From contig JAMXDE010000007.1 of NCBI GenBank assembly GCA_026770025.1, positions 2,418,001-2,482,000 on the forward strand: a DNA stretch of 64,000 nucleotides. Direction: 5' to 3'. The position numbers were made by a program, and so were the translations under genes. The stretch's first letter is position 1; each line of letters begins with the position of its first letter. The notes under the pieces were generated by a model that had not been told where the DNA came from, ran no database searches, and saw only the letters and a list, made by a program, of their open reading frames with translations. This document shows positions 54,032 through 64,000 of the stretch, one piece after another. The DNA comes from Craspedostauros australis (taxonomy: Eukaryota > Bacillariophyta > Bacillariophyceae > Mastogloiales > Achnanthaceae).

Positions 54032-55780
54032 TTGCTTGGGATCAGAGGCAGCATGGAACGCATTCAAAACAAACTGCGCGGGCTCGCCGCATCCTCGCCT
54101 CCAACAAGCCAGTATGCGTCGCACACGGTGGCTTCATCCAGCGTGGCTGCATTCACCGTGGGGGGAGGCAATGGTAATGGTAATGGTAACGGTAACGGTG
54201 ATGGGAAGCTAAATGAGCAAGACAGTTTCAAGAATGTCGCATGTGCAATGCCCGCGGTTGCTGCATTCAACAGCGACGATGGCGATGGCACTAGCGACGG
54301 CAACGAAGACGAAGGAGAGGGAGACGGATCATCGGGCACGCCAAGTGAACATGCTGGTGACAAACACATCCAATCCGGCAGCACAGATCAAACCCCACGC
54401 AATACGGTGGGCACACGGGCCGCGGAATCATTTGCCAGTGTCTTGGAGACGTTCCGACGCACGTCCATGCTGCCTTCTAACACCAAGGACTTCAATGCTT
54501 CGCTTCGACATCCGCACGCCATGACTTCTCGACATTGGGAACAGTTGATCGAGGAGAATTATACCTGGTCCGATTTCATGCAAATGCTCCGCAATCGAAG
54601 ATGCGTGCAGATGGGATCCATCGTCGTGGTTCTCAGGGGATCGATCGAATACCTCTCCGACACGAGACTGAACTTCATCATGAACAGCGGCTCGTTTGAA
54701 GCATTCACCAAGGTGCCCTTCAGCAGTCTCTCGGATGATGATTTCGCCACCCTCGAGTGGTTGCTCAAGTTGGCATCATTCGGGACGACCCGCACTTTCC
54801 ACCTCAGCAAGAGCATCGCCTCCTTGCATACCTTCATGTGGTTCTCCAAGGTCATCCGAGAGAAAAGTGTCAAGCTTTCGTACATTGTAAACGAAGCGGA
54901 AATCGCAACAGACGCCGCAACTGAAGCCGCGCAGAGCACTTCCAAAAACGCCTGCACCGAGAAGCTGACTATATCATGCTCCTCGCACCGTGGTTGCGCC
55001 CGTGGCGAGGATCCAAGTCAAACGGGCCAGCAAGAGGCGTCGGTTTCACACGCAACGTGCGTGCAATTTGACCACATCAAGTTTGAAACGGGCGTGGCCA
55101 ATTTCCTAGCTGCCATGAGCATTATCCAATGGACGGAGGAACTGGAAGAGATTTCCATAAGCACACGTATTCGGCATCAGCCAGCGCTGTGGAATGACCT
55201 GATCTGGGCCATATCTTCTTCGTCGCACGTCCGGTCCGTCTCCCTTTCCGGCAGCTACCCCCGCAAGTACTGGTTCCACAAGGTGCTGGTGCTACTGGCT
55301 GCGACGAGCTTGAGGCGCCTCGCATACTATCTCGATGACCAACCGGTCGGAGAGTACATGGCGCTGTCCGCCGAACAATTAGCATTGATCGCCGAAAGCA
55401 TTCAACATGGGCAGCTGTCGTATATGAGATGCGCGCAGTACATCATGCATCCCCGACATCACCTAAATCAATGGCTGGCTTTGAAGGGCAATGCCCGCCG
55501 CCAAGTTGTTGACAGAATCGTGCAGATGGATCGTCACGATCTTCTCGGGCTGTGGGTGGAACACGAATTCCGCGCATACAACAACTGCGACATTCTCTTT
55601 TACGCATTGTCAAAGCACTGCGTGTGTTTCAAACATGCTTGGGATGCTGGGCGAGACCTTCGCCTGTCGCAGCTCAAGAGAAAGCACAGCTCGATCACCA
55701 AACAGCAGGAAGAGCTTGCAACTAGTTTGATGAAGGTCTCCAAGGACATGGAGGAGCTGGAAGCACTGATGAATCATTAA
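54032..55780 (+). CDS. Unassigned protein with degenerate repeats and C-terminal coiled coil
   Basis: 582 aa from the ATG at 54032; an ATG at 54053 is an equal candidate. Residues 45-125 are low complexity, with an (Asn-Gly)n run coded by GGTAAT/GGTAAC units and acidic Asp/Glu/Gly text. From about 135 the protein is ordered: W, F and L spaced as in helical or LRR-like text (DDDFATLEWLLKLASF, then VRSVSLSGSYPRKYW and ATSLRRLAYYL). The last 40 residues (SSITKQQEELATSLMKVSKD) form a coiled coil. I know no family for it. The long single frame and consistent codon use make it a likely real gene. A TC/GA hairpin starts 27 bases after its stop. Confidence 0.65.
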   Translation: MLGIRGSMERIQNKLRGLAASSPPTSQYASHTVASSSVAAFTVGGGNGNGNGNGNGDGKLNEQDSFKNVACAMPAVAAFNSDDGDGTSDGNEDEGEGDGSSGTPSEHAGDKHIQSGSTDQTPRNTVGTRAAESFASVLETFRRTSMLPSNTKDFNASLRHPHAMTSRHWEQLIEENYTWSDFMQMLRNRRCVQMGSIVVVLRGSIEYLSDTRLNFIMNSGSFEAFTKVPFSSLSDDDFATLEWLLKLASFGTTRTFHLSKSIASLHTFMWFSKVIREKSVKLSYIVNEAEIATDAATEAAQSTSKNACTEKLTISCSSHRGCARGEDPSQTGQQEASVSHATCVQFDHIKFETGVANFLAAMSIIQWTEELEEISISTRIRHQPALWNDLIWAISSSSHVRSVSLSGSYPRKYWFHKVLVLLAATSLRRLAYYLDDQPVGEYMALSAEQLALIAESIQHGQLSYMRCAQYIMHPRHHLNQWLALKGNARRQVVDRIVQMDRHDLLGLWVEHEFRAYNNCDILFYALSKHCVCFKHAWDAGRDLRLSQLKRKHSSITKQQEELATSLMKVSKDMEELEALMNH

Positions 55781-56663
55781 ATGGTGCGCGCTTTCCGGCC
55801 AATGGCCTCTCTCTCCAGGGAGAGAGAGAGAGAGAATCCTCGATTGTATTACTCTATCCGTGCACAGCACCAGTGCTGAGTGATATAACACCACAATAGA
55901 TCGCAAACCACCTGATCATAAAGGCGAACGGGCGATCAGAGAGCAGACAGATGAGGATGGATAAATGGTTGGATGCGGTTGGTCTCGGGCGTGTGTGGTT
56001 GCCACATGCATCTACTGGCTCGTATTCTATTATAATACTATGTTTGCACGCTGAGCTGAAGGCTACAACTACTCTCACTCCCTCTCTGTGGGAGAGAGAT
56101 AGCGCGATGCGAGTTGTACATAGCTCGGTCGCGAAATTAACAGTAGACCATTCGGCAGTAGTTCTGTCCATAAATTATACGGGGTCATCCATTGTAGGAT
56201 TCGTACTGAACTGAAGCGCAGTTTTGAGCCGTTATTCGAATCCTACCAATTGCCTGAGAAGCTAGATGTCGAAATTCGCAACGACAAACGATGACACGAG
56301 ACGGGTTCTTTTGTGTTGCAGTTGCCTCCGTCGCTGTTGTTACTGTCATCGTTGTGCGAGAAGAGAAGAGTGGACACAGGATTGATCCCCTGTTTACCAG
56401 CATACCCGCAACCCTCTTCCTTCCCGCCATACGTAGAGAGATAGAAATAGAGAGACGTCGTGCCCGGGTGCGTTGTGGGGACTTCGTCGACGATCACAGC
56501 ACATTGCAGCCTCCATCTTGCATCCATCTTGTATCCATCTCGAGCTGTAGCTGGTACTCGAAGATCCCGCAGGTCCACAACAACTCAAGCAGTCGAGAGT
56601 GAGAGAGACAGAGAGTCAGCCAGAAACGGAGACAGAGACACACAGAACAATCAGTCATCGACG
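55781..56663. other. Intergenic with TC/GA hairpin
   Basis: CTCTCTCTCC at 55807-55816 pairs with GGAGAGAGAG at 55819-55828 around a 2-base loop. A weaker CCCTCTC/GGGAGAG pair lies near 56085-56102. No gene until the BSD first exon. Confidence 0.5.
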
Positions 56664-59600
56664 ATGTGGAATTCATTGAGGGCAGACTTCTCGGAATTCG
56701 TGTCGGTGAGTCGCCTATTGGTGTATTGTGCATACTACTATTATATGATATCATATGATATGACAGTATGATAGCTGTGCTGTGGATGCGCTGTTGATTA
56801 TGATTGCCATTGCGGTCATCGAGTTGAGCGCAGGGGCGGCTGCTGCGTTCTCTTTTCCGCACTCCCGCCAGGCCCATGCGTCCTGGTACAATGCTGTGTG
56901 CTCGTCGATCACGTGGTGGTCAGTCTTCATGCAGAGTACCGCACAGCGGCGTAGCGTAGAATAGAGTAGAGTAGAGTAGGGTGAAGCACCTGGGGTCCAG
57001 ACTTTCGCGCTCCTCTGCTCTACTCTGCTCCACATCTTCTCCGGCTTCGTATCACACCATATCATTTGCTTTTACTCTGTGCCACATTCGCAGCCGCGCT
57101 CACCCCTCATCATTTCTCATTCCGTCCTGTTCCTGTTCTGCTCGCTTCCTTCTTCGATTCCTTTTCGTATTGCTGCATCTGATGCTGGTTCGCAACGCTC
57201 GATGATACCGCAACCTCCGTCATGATGCGGTGATGCATTTTGCTACTCTGCGCCATCCTCCACTTCGCGATTCTTCGCGCCAACTTGAGGGAACAGACTG
57301 TGAAGCAAGACACATCGGAGGTGCTGTCGACATTGGATGCAGGCCTTGAACCGCCATCTGCGAGTCCCGCTTTGGCCGGTACACACCAAGCAGCTGGCCA
57401 ACAAGATGAACAGTCCCCAGCCGCTGCATCTGACGATGCCAGGATGGTGGATCCAGATACTGGAATCATCATCGACAACGTCGTGAATCAGGGAGACTCC
57501 GAGCAACCAGCTTCGATCGCCGGTGTTGGGGACGGCAACTCCGATCTCGATATCGACAGAGAATTCACGACCGAGGAGATGTACGATCTGCTCATTGTCG
57601 CGGATGAGCCCTTCCTGCAGCCGCTTCTCGTCACCAAGGAATCGACCGCATCTGAGGAAGAGAACGATGGCGACGGTGAGCCATCCCCTGACGTTCCCAC
57701 CGATTCCGCTGCTCCGGATACCGGCCATACAGACGCCGATGCAGACGCCGATGCAGACGCCGATGCAGATACTGATGCAGATGCAGATGCAGATGCTCCA
57801 GCCAAAACTACTGTTGACCTTGGTGATGACAATGCTGGCGACAACTACGACGACATCAAGGCGTTCGAGACAGCTTTCGTGATTGGCGAGAAGACCGATG
57901 TCATCTCTGAGCTACTCGAGAAGCACCCCGACACGCTCCAAGCAACTTTCTCTCGCTTGGCGTCGGACGTGGCCTACGACGAATTTTGGAAACGCTACTT
58001 TTACCGCTGCCACGATCATGAAAGGCGTGCGAAGTACTTCAACGATGTCTACAAGCCCATCTGGGTTGACCAGCAGCTGGCCTTGCAGGCGGAAGCTGAC
58101 GAGGCGGAGAGGCTGGCCGCAGAACAAGCGTCGGCCCCCATCCCGTCTCTGGCATCCGTGACGACATTCCTGGGAGGAGCGGTCAAGGCCTTGGTGCAAG
58201 ACGGAGACGAAGGCACCGATGATGGCAACGAAGCGCGGTATGCAACTGATGCCACGACCGTGCAGCAAACGGCCGCTGGGGCGCTCAGCTTCTTTGGTGG
58301 AACCGGTGGACGCCCGCCGTTCGTTATGAACACCGCCGTGAGCGAGGACAGCGACGACGATGATGATGGTCTGGGCGCGAGCAATGCCGCTGAAGATGAC
58401 GATGAAGAAGAGCTGGGGTGGGATGACGATGACGACGATGATTTCGACTTGGATGACGATGACAACGAAAACGACGGCAACACAAGCAACGGCGATGGCA
58501 TGGCGGATCTCAGCCAGGACGAATCCCAGATCGAATTCAAAGACGTGGAGAAGGAGAAGTTGCAAGAGGAACTGGCACAGGCCATGGCTGAACGCGAGCA
58601 GCTCCAATCCACTGTCAAGATGCAAACCAAGGAACTGAGTGTCTTGAAGTCTGGCTTGGGAGAGAATCCGGAAGTGGCCTCGCTGAAAATGGAGGTCTTC
58701 GAGAAGGAGTCAGAGATTGCCGCCCTCAAGGCAAGGTTTGACGACAATGATGAAGCGATGCACAGCGCCATGGCTGATGCGAAGACTCACGACTCGCAAG
58801 GGCTCAAGGAGCTGCAACGCAAACTGGACAGCTCCAAATCCGAGATCGTCGCACTTCAAAAGCAGTGCAAGGACCTGGAACGAGAACTCCGGGCGAAGCA
58901 GGCAGACGCTCAGTCAACGACCGCAGCAGCAGCCGAGACGGCGGCAACCGAAGTTTCGAACCTCCAGCAGCAAATCCAAATGCTGGAATCCCAGAACCAG
59001 CAGTCATTGTCGACGCTGGAAAACACCCACAAGGAAAAGGCGGCTCTCGAAGATCAGGTGCGGTCGCTGACCAACGAAATGAAGGCTCTCAAGCTGTCCT
59101 TGGGCCAATCCTCGGATCTGGCCGTGGAACTCTCGCGCGCTGCCAAAGAAAAGTCGGCCTTGCAAAGCGAGAATGCGCGACTCCAGGTGGAGATGCAGAA
59201 GGTGCGCGCCGACGCCGCCGACCGGATGGAAGCATGGAAGTCCGACGCGGCCGCCAGCAAGGCAAGCCTTCAAAAGGCAGAGGAGGAGAAGACCGCCGCA
59301 AACCGCGCTGTCCAAGACCTGAAGATGCAGGTGGAGCAGCTTCAAAAGGCGGAAAAGAACGCGGCGGGGACCGCTCAAGCCACGATGGCAAAGTCCACAG
59401 CCAGACAGGCAGAGCTGGAAAAGGAGGCCCAAGTTTCCGTGGCCGAAATTGCGAATCTGAAACGTGAGATCGCTGGCCTGGCAAGCAATCTCGAAGCAGT
59501 CAAACAGCAGAAGGCGACACTGGAAGCGCAGCTCGCTGCCTCTTCTGACCTTCATACCCAATCGTCGTCCACAGGATCGAGCAATGATACAGGTGTCAAA

Positions 59601-59693
59601 GCCCCGAAGGCGCCTGAAGTCCCCGTGGTGCCGGTCGTGTCCAAGGCCGACGACGATGGTAATGCGGACGACGGGTGGGGAGATGACTGGTAG
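56664..59693 (+). CDS. BSD-domain acidic coiled-coil protein
   Basis: Two exons: 56664-56705 (MWNSLRADFSEFVS) and 57297-59693, 812 aa; the intron is 591 nt, GTGAGT to AACAG, phase 0. The join gives SEFVSTVKQDTSEVL, the usual start of SYAP1-like BSD proteins, and is better than the ATG at 57240, whose first 19 residues look intronic. About 202-260 is the BSD domain with the signature YDEFWKRYFYR. Around 158-180 is an Asp-Ala repeat, and 350-430 is very acidic. From 430 to 770 a long coiled coil (Lys/Glu/Gln/Ala heptads) resembles golgin-type tethers. The C-terminus is DGWGDDW, an acidic Trp motif of the kind bound by clathrin-adaptor ears. Probable trafficking role, inferred. Confidence 0.82.
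57730..57800 (+). repeat. In-frame GATGCA/GACGCC repeat
   Basis: Hexamer units coding an Asp-Ala run inside the BSD-domain gene; the units vary at the third base of the Asp and Ala codons. Confidence 0.85.
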
Positions 59694-59800
59694 TAGCATA
59701 ACAGAACATCAGAACACAACACAACACAACAGCCTGTTGCCAACCACGACGTTCCATCAGGCTCTACAAATCTATGGCCGAGCTGTGCGTACCAACGTCC

Positions 59801-59900
59801 ATCAATCAACTACGGAGCAATCAACTACGGAGCAATCAACTACGGAGCAACCAACTACGGAGCAACCAACTACGGAGCAACCAACGAAGGAGCAATCGAT
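59801..59900. repeat. 15-bp minisatellite CAATCAACTACGGAG
   Basis: About six or seven copies (some with CAACC for CAATC) 110-200 bases past the BSD gene stop; 59694-60207 holds no other feature. Confidence 0.9.
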
Positions 59901-60207
59901 CGATGAACCAAATCCAGCATCCAACAAACGAAAGTTACAAACACCAAAACATACATATTATACATAGTCGTGCAGGAATACTGAAGCATACGGAGCTCGT
60001 GATATTGTACATGCATGTGCATCATTATTACGCGAGTACTGCAGAAAAAGCGGTTGAGTTTTCTTTTTGTTGGCAGATGGCGATTGGATGAGGTTCCACA
60101 ACGGTGGGAGCTTTGGCTTTTGGCTTCTCTGCTCTCCGGGCTGGACCTGGAGAGATCTGTTGCGGAGGCTTGTTCCACACTGGCGGCCTTCAGACCTTCT
60201 CTTCCTC

Positions 60208-60810
60208 CTACGGCACACCAGCCTCGATTTGATTTCTTCTGTGAGGGGTCATTGCACCCGTCTCGTCATCATCGTTGCCATCGCCACCGTCGATACTCCC
60301 AGCATCGTTGTCAAAGTCGCCGAACTCCTTGTGCAACAAGTCGCGATCTCTGTCATCGTAGAGATCGATGCCTGATTGCAGACAGTCTGCCAGCACATCC
60401 AGATTGATCTCCTCTCCCGATTCCTGCATGCTCTGCAGGCTGTCTGCGAATGCGTCCGTAATGAGATCAATGTAGAATGCGCGAAAGTCGTCACCAGAAG
60501 GCGGCCGACTGCCAGCCTTGCTCGATGGAGTTGCCACTCTATCGCTTTGCTCCACCCATGCTTTGTTCAGCTCATCCCGGACGCTCTGCAACTGCACGTG
60601 CATGTTTTCCGGGTCCTTCCACGGATTGTCGTTGGTGCTGGTGTCGTCATCCATGTCATTGCTGCCATCATACCTGCGTGCAAAGTCTTGGATGAGTTGG
60701 TAGGCCTTTTCGGCCGCGATATCCACGCGTTTCACATTGTTCTGCAGCCACAGCGGGTCGATTGGAGCAGCGGAGCCCTCCATCTCGTTGTTCTGAGCAT
60801 GATCGTTCAT
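60208..60810 (-). CDS. Small acidic protein, possibly Rsa3-like
   Basis: 200 aa from the ATG at 60810 (MNDHAQNNEMEGS). The open frame reaches 61206, but the added N-terminus is basic and low in coding character; a start at M16 of that frame (about 61161), giving a longer targeted form, cannot be ruled out. Residues 21-50 form a helix (LWLQNNVKRVDIAAEKAYQL). About 110-170 reads FRAFYIDLITDAFADSLQSM, then LDVLADCLQSGIDLYDDRDR, a pattern like the C-terminal domain of ribosome assembly protein 3 (FY...T..FA..L.......L..AL..G...F). The C-terminus is acidic. If correct, it would act in nucleolar 60S assembly. The match is by eye and could be wrong. Confidence 0.5.
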   Translation of the reverse strand: MNDHAQNNEMEGSAAPIDPLWLQNNVKRVDIAAEKAYQLIQDFARRYDGSNDMDDDTSTNDNPWKDPENMHVQLQSVRDELNKAWVEQSDRVATPSSKAGSRPPSGDDFRAFYIDLITDAFADSLQSMQESGEEINLDVLADCLQSGIDLYDDRDRDLLHKEFGDFDNDAGSIDGGDGNDDDETGAMTPHRRNQIEAGVP

Positions 60811-61901
60811 GATGGAGATTTCACGTATCGATGGCGCGCTCCTCGTGCCACGTCCTGTGTTGTATTTCGAAGACCGCTTCGGTTGTATCGATGCGGCTGA
60901 TGGGATTGCTCTTGGAGTATGGCACTCTCTGGTGTCGATTTGCTTCGCTGGTGCCTGGTCGCCTCTTCGCTGCTTCGGACTCGCTCGCTGTTGTTGATTG
61001 TCTGATTGCTTGACTGTTCCGCGCCTATGATGGTCGCTGTTGGTGCTCTCCTGGCGGTATCGTGTTTTGAGAATGCTTGGGAACGCGACGTGAGGCAGTG
61101 CCACTGCTTGTTTGCGAGTTGTGATGCTTTGCTTTGGGAACAGCAACCTCCGCAGAACCATCTTGTTTTGGGTTCTTTGGTGATTGTGTTCTGATCGTGT
61201 TCTCATTCGTTTGCAATGAATGGTTCTCGTTTTTGTTCGTGACGATAAACGAGGCGACGGCCGGACGACTGGACGGAGTTAGTATTCCGTGTCTTTTGCA
61301 CGTTGCCAGGAGGATGGTTTGTCCTTCAACCGGTTTTGACGCCGTTTGATGTTGAGAACAAAGCTGTATCAGACGATGATGTAACTGTAGTAGACTTGGA
61401 AGTAAGCTGGTAAGATTGTTTCTGATTGCTTGTTTTATGTGTTAAGCTTACTATTGATAGGACGATCGAGTAAAAAGGTGGGGTTCGTGCTGTCGTACTG
61501 TAGCCGTTCTTTGTTGCGCAGCAGCATGCCGTGGTGATCCTGCACACATACAGTCTTCCAGTATCGTCACCCATAGAGCAGCAGCTGATCCATTCACATG
61601 GATATGCTTCAAGATAGATGCATGTTCAACAGAATGACGAGATGGACAGATGGCAGGGGTGCATGAGCTGGAGGGCGAGCAACGCATGGATTGCAGTTCA
61701 ACTACACATCGTGTGTGTGGTAGCCTTTCATCACAGTATCGGTCTTGGGTACCAAATACTGTGTACGCGGAATGGACAGTCAGGTCCCGAGTCAGTCCCG
61801 GAGCTAGTCTGTCCCAACTCTCCCTCTCGGCGTAGTGCGAAGCATGTCCCCGGTGTAAAAACCTCCATCGTTCGATCAACAGTTCACAATTTGCGTCTCC
61901 G
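60811..61901. other. Intergenic plus probable LTR-side sequence of the second copia element
   Basis: No host gene supported. The part next to 61902 should contain the 3' untranslated part and LTR of the minus-strand copia element, but with only one LTR in view its limits cannot be set. Confidence 0.4.
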
Positions 61902-64000
61902 TTACCACCCCATGAGCATGCGGCGCAGGTGCTCGAATGCATCCCGCGCGAGACCCTTGGTGAAGATATCGGCGACTTGGTGTGGTGTTGGCACGTGCAG
62001 GATTCGAATGAAGCCCTCCTTGACCCAGTGCCAGAAGAAATGCCACTTAGTGAGGAAGTGCTTGGTCCGCGCCGTGACCTTGTGGTTCGTTGCCAGTGCA
62101 ATGCACGCCTCGTTGTCTTCAAAAACGGTGCATTGGATGTTGGTTTGCAGCGGTTGGTTGAGGCTCGTTGATGCGTTGACTTCGTTGATGAGTTGTTGCA
62201 TGGGGATGAGGGCACGCATGGCAAGAGACAGCGCGGCGTATTCCGACTCCATTGTTGATAGGGCGATCTCCGTCTGCAGTTTCGATTTCCACACGAGCGG
62301 GCAGCCACCGAGGATGATGACGTAGCCGGTGCGTGAGCGCACTGCGTTGGGAGAATCGTCGGGCTCGCGCTTGTATAGACCAGCAAAGTCGGCATCCACG
62401 TAGCACTCCAGGTTAAGTTGGCCCGTTGGTCGTACGATAGTGCCCATGGTGTTTGTGTGGCGGAGGTATCGCACGATCATCTTAATGGCCTTTGCGTGCG
62501 GTTGGCGGGGATCGTTGCTGAATCGGGCCACTTGAGAGACGGCGAAGGCAAGGTCGGGGCGTGTGTTCGTAGTCAAGTAGAGCAGCATGCCGACGATGGA
62601 GCGGTAGTTCCATGCTTCCTTCATTGGTGGTTGGTCGGTTGAGGCGCCGAGGGCAAGTTGTGTTGTTGGTGTCACATTTGGTTTGCAGTGTTGCATGCCG
62701 GTGGCCTCGATGATCTTGTTGATTAGCCCGGTTTGCTTGAGGTGGATGGTGTTGTTTTTGGGGTCTCGATGCAGTGATATTCCCAGAAATTCCGTGAATG
62801 TGCCTTCGCGTGTGAGATCAAATCCGCGTTTGCGCATGGACTCGATGAATGCGTCTGCCTCTTCTTCCGTACGCGATGCGATACCGGCGTCGTCCACGTA
62901 GAGAACGATCATCATGCCGTCGCGCATGAACAGGCACTTCTCTTGATCACACGCGTGAAATCCTTCTGCAAGGAGGGCGCGCACGAGATGCTGATACCAT
63001 AGCTTGGGAGCTATAGTTAGACCGTAAAGGCTTTTAATCAGCTTGAGGCACGTGTCAGGTCCATTCGTTGATCGGAAGCCGCGAGGAAGATGTAAGTAGA
63101 CAGGCCGGTGGATGTCGGCTTGGACGAACGCGTTCGAAAAATCGATCGATGTCGTGACCCAGCGGAGCAGAATGGAAAGGATGAGAAAGACGCGGACGGA
63201 CGACCATGCGACGACTGGAGCGTAGGTCGCTTCCGTTTCGGTCATCATATCGCCTCTGCAGCACCATCGGCCTTTATATTTCTTGACCGTGCCGTCAGGC
63301 ATTCGCTTGCGTCGGAACACCCATGTGCCAGGGAAGATGCGATGGGTGATGGAGGATTTCGGCACCTCAATCCACGTCCCTTTGTTGGTGAGATCGTGAA
63401 TTTCCTTGTGCGCGGCGGCCATCCATTCGCTTTTGTTGTCGTCATTCATTGCCTCGTTGAAGGAAAGAGTGTCAGGGTCAGCTTTTGACGCCTTGTAGCT
63501 GTAGTGGCGATCTGCGATATCGAGGTCGCCGCCGCTGGTGAAGAAGTTGAGCAGGTCGTATGTGATGAGGGCACTGTGGTTGTCGTTGTCGTCGTGCTCG
63601 ACCGCTGCTGCCATCGCGTAGTGTTCGTCGGTTTCGTCGTCATACGGCGGTGGTTGGTAGGCGTAGTGAGTTGATGCCGAAGCGTGCTGTTCTGCTGGTT
63701 CGAATTCGCTCGGTGGGGCCATGATCGTTGGTGGTACCTCGGGTGCGACTCCAAGCTGGATGTGCAAGTGAAGTATTCCGATCTCAAATCGCTCGTCATG
63801 CGTGATGAGATGCCACGCGAAGCCCGCTCGTCGCATGAAGTCCTGTACCCGTTCATCTTCGTCCGGTGGTCGTAGACCGTTCTCCATGGCCGCGATAGCT
63901 CGTTCCAGGGTATACCGTTGACCTTGTACCCTTGGTATGAATCCGAAGTACGAGACGGGGAGGTGATACTCACCTGTTTCGAGCATTTCATCGATGGCGT
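61902..64000 (-). mobile_element. Second Ty1/copia element, 3' half, cut by window end
   Basis: Minus-strand copia pol end; gag, protease and integrase would lie beyond 64000. Its sequence differs clearly from the first element, so it belongs to another lineage. The visible part looks unbroken. Age cannot be judged without both LTRs. Confidence 0.88.
61902..64000 (-). CDS. copia pol: reverse transcriptase and RNase H (partial)
   Basis: The frame is open to the window edge (first ATG at 63986), so the start is outside. Counted from that ATG: a linker (1-200); the RT opening DLTNKGTWIEVPKSS (about 190), WVFRRKRMPDG, the YVDDAGIAS catalytic box (about 365), and the GNLN/CYVDADFAG-type segment; then RNase H with TMESEYAALSLAMRALIPM (about 590) and a C-terminal HVPTPHQVADIFTKGL. 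The order and motifs are those of Ty1/copia pol. Confidence 0.93.
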   Translation of the reverse strand, partial: AIDEMLETGEYHLPVSYFGFIPRVQGQRYTLERAIAAMENGLRPPDEDERVQDFMRRAGFAWHLITHDERFEIGILHLHIQLGVAPEVPPTIMAPPSEFEPAEQHASASTHYAYQPPPYDDETDEHYAMAAAVEHDDNDNHSALITYDLLNFFTSGGDLDIADRHYSYKASKADPDTLSFNEAMNDDNKSEWMAAAHKEIHDLTNKGTWIEVPKSSITHRIFPGTWVFRRKRMPDGTVKKYKGRWCCRGDMMTETEATYAPVVAWSSVRVFLILSILLRWVTTSIDFSNAFVQADIHRPVYLHLPRGFRSTNGPDTCLKLIKSLYGLTIAPKLWYQHLVRALLAEGFHACDQEKCLFMRDGMMIVLYVDDAGIASRTEEEADAFIESMRKRGFDLTREGTFTEFLGISLHRDPKNNTIHLKQTGLINKIIEATGMQHCKPNVTPTTQLALGASTDQPPMKEAWNYRSIVGMLLYLTTNTRPDLAFAVSQVARFSNDPRQPHAKAIKMIVRYLRHTNTMGTIVRPTGQLNLECYVDADFAGLYKREPDDSPNAVRSRTGYVIILGGCPLVWKSKLQTEIALSTMESEYAALSLAMRALIPMQQLINEVNASTSLNQPLQTNIQCTVFEDNEACIALATNHKVTARTKHFLTKWHFFWHWVKEGFIRILHVPTPHQVADIFTKGLARDAFEHLRRMLMGW

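Noticed and set aside
57240-57296. ATG at 57240 as start of the BSD protein
   Set aside because: The exon at 56664-56705 joins in phase to give the expected N-terminus, and the 19 residues after 57240 look intronic.
59774-59967. Plus-strand frames with repeated SNQLR or TEQST
   Set aside because: They are translations of the 15-bp minisatellite in the BSD gene 3' flank.

Overview
This 64-kb window looks like nuclear DNA of a photosynthetic stramenopile, most likely a diatom. The evidence is a protein joining a CRAL-TRIO-like domain to the DUF6824 (DVLLGRG-type) domain that is abundant in diatoms, a glutathionyl-hydroquinone reductase with a bipartite plastid-targeting leader (ACA-F at the predicted cleavage site), a Cys-rich secreted protein with a Pro/Thr stalk, sparse GT-AG introns, and Ty1/copia elements. 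The species cannot be named from the sequence alone. I saw no tRNA, rRNA or CRISPR.

Region 1 (1-19.3 kb) is a transposon nest, all on the minus strand. A young, whole-looking copia retrotransposon (LTR, gag-pol of 2080 codons, LTR) has inserted into the reverse-transcriptase gene of a LINE. The LINE's remaining RT, its APE-type endonuclease and a basic ORF1 follow up to about 14.5 kb. Beyond it lies a long protein of about 1,214 aa with a Cys pair cluster and a DDE-like core, which I cannot assign to a named transposase family.

Region 2 (19.3-29 kb) is gene-poor. It holds a heptamer minisatellite, an array of diverged units of about 200 bp, and scattered GGTAACCATTGG-type repeats.

Region 3 (29-48.8 kb) carries most host genes: a Sec20-like tail-anchored SNARE candidate, a small membrane protein, a mitochondrial degenerate-lipoyl/TPR fusion, a Cys-rich cell-surface protein, the plastid glutathionyl-hydroquinone reductase (three exons rebuilt here), a Golgi-type sulfotransferase, Sec61 beta (start codon placed at a splice donor), a PDZ-PUB protein, and the CRAL-TRIO/DUF6824 protein.

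Region 4 (48.8-54 kb) is again without a recognisable gene. Region 5 (54-60.8 kb) has an unassigned coiled-coil protein, a BSD-domain acidic coiled-coil protein (a new 14-codon first exon is proposed) and an Rsa3-like small protein. Region 6 (61.9 kb to the end) is the 3' part of a second copia element that runs off the window.

Three host genes bear on the secretory route (Sec61 beta, the Sec20-like SNARE, the Golgi sulfotransferase), but nothing suggests an operon-like or cooperative cluster. The best leads for something undescribed are the DDE-like orphan at 15.7-19.3 kb, the lipoyl-TPR fusion with a Ser/Asn tract at the lipoylation loop, the extra acidic and helical domain inside the copia polyprotein, and a stop-free 516-nt intron in the DUF6824 gene.
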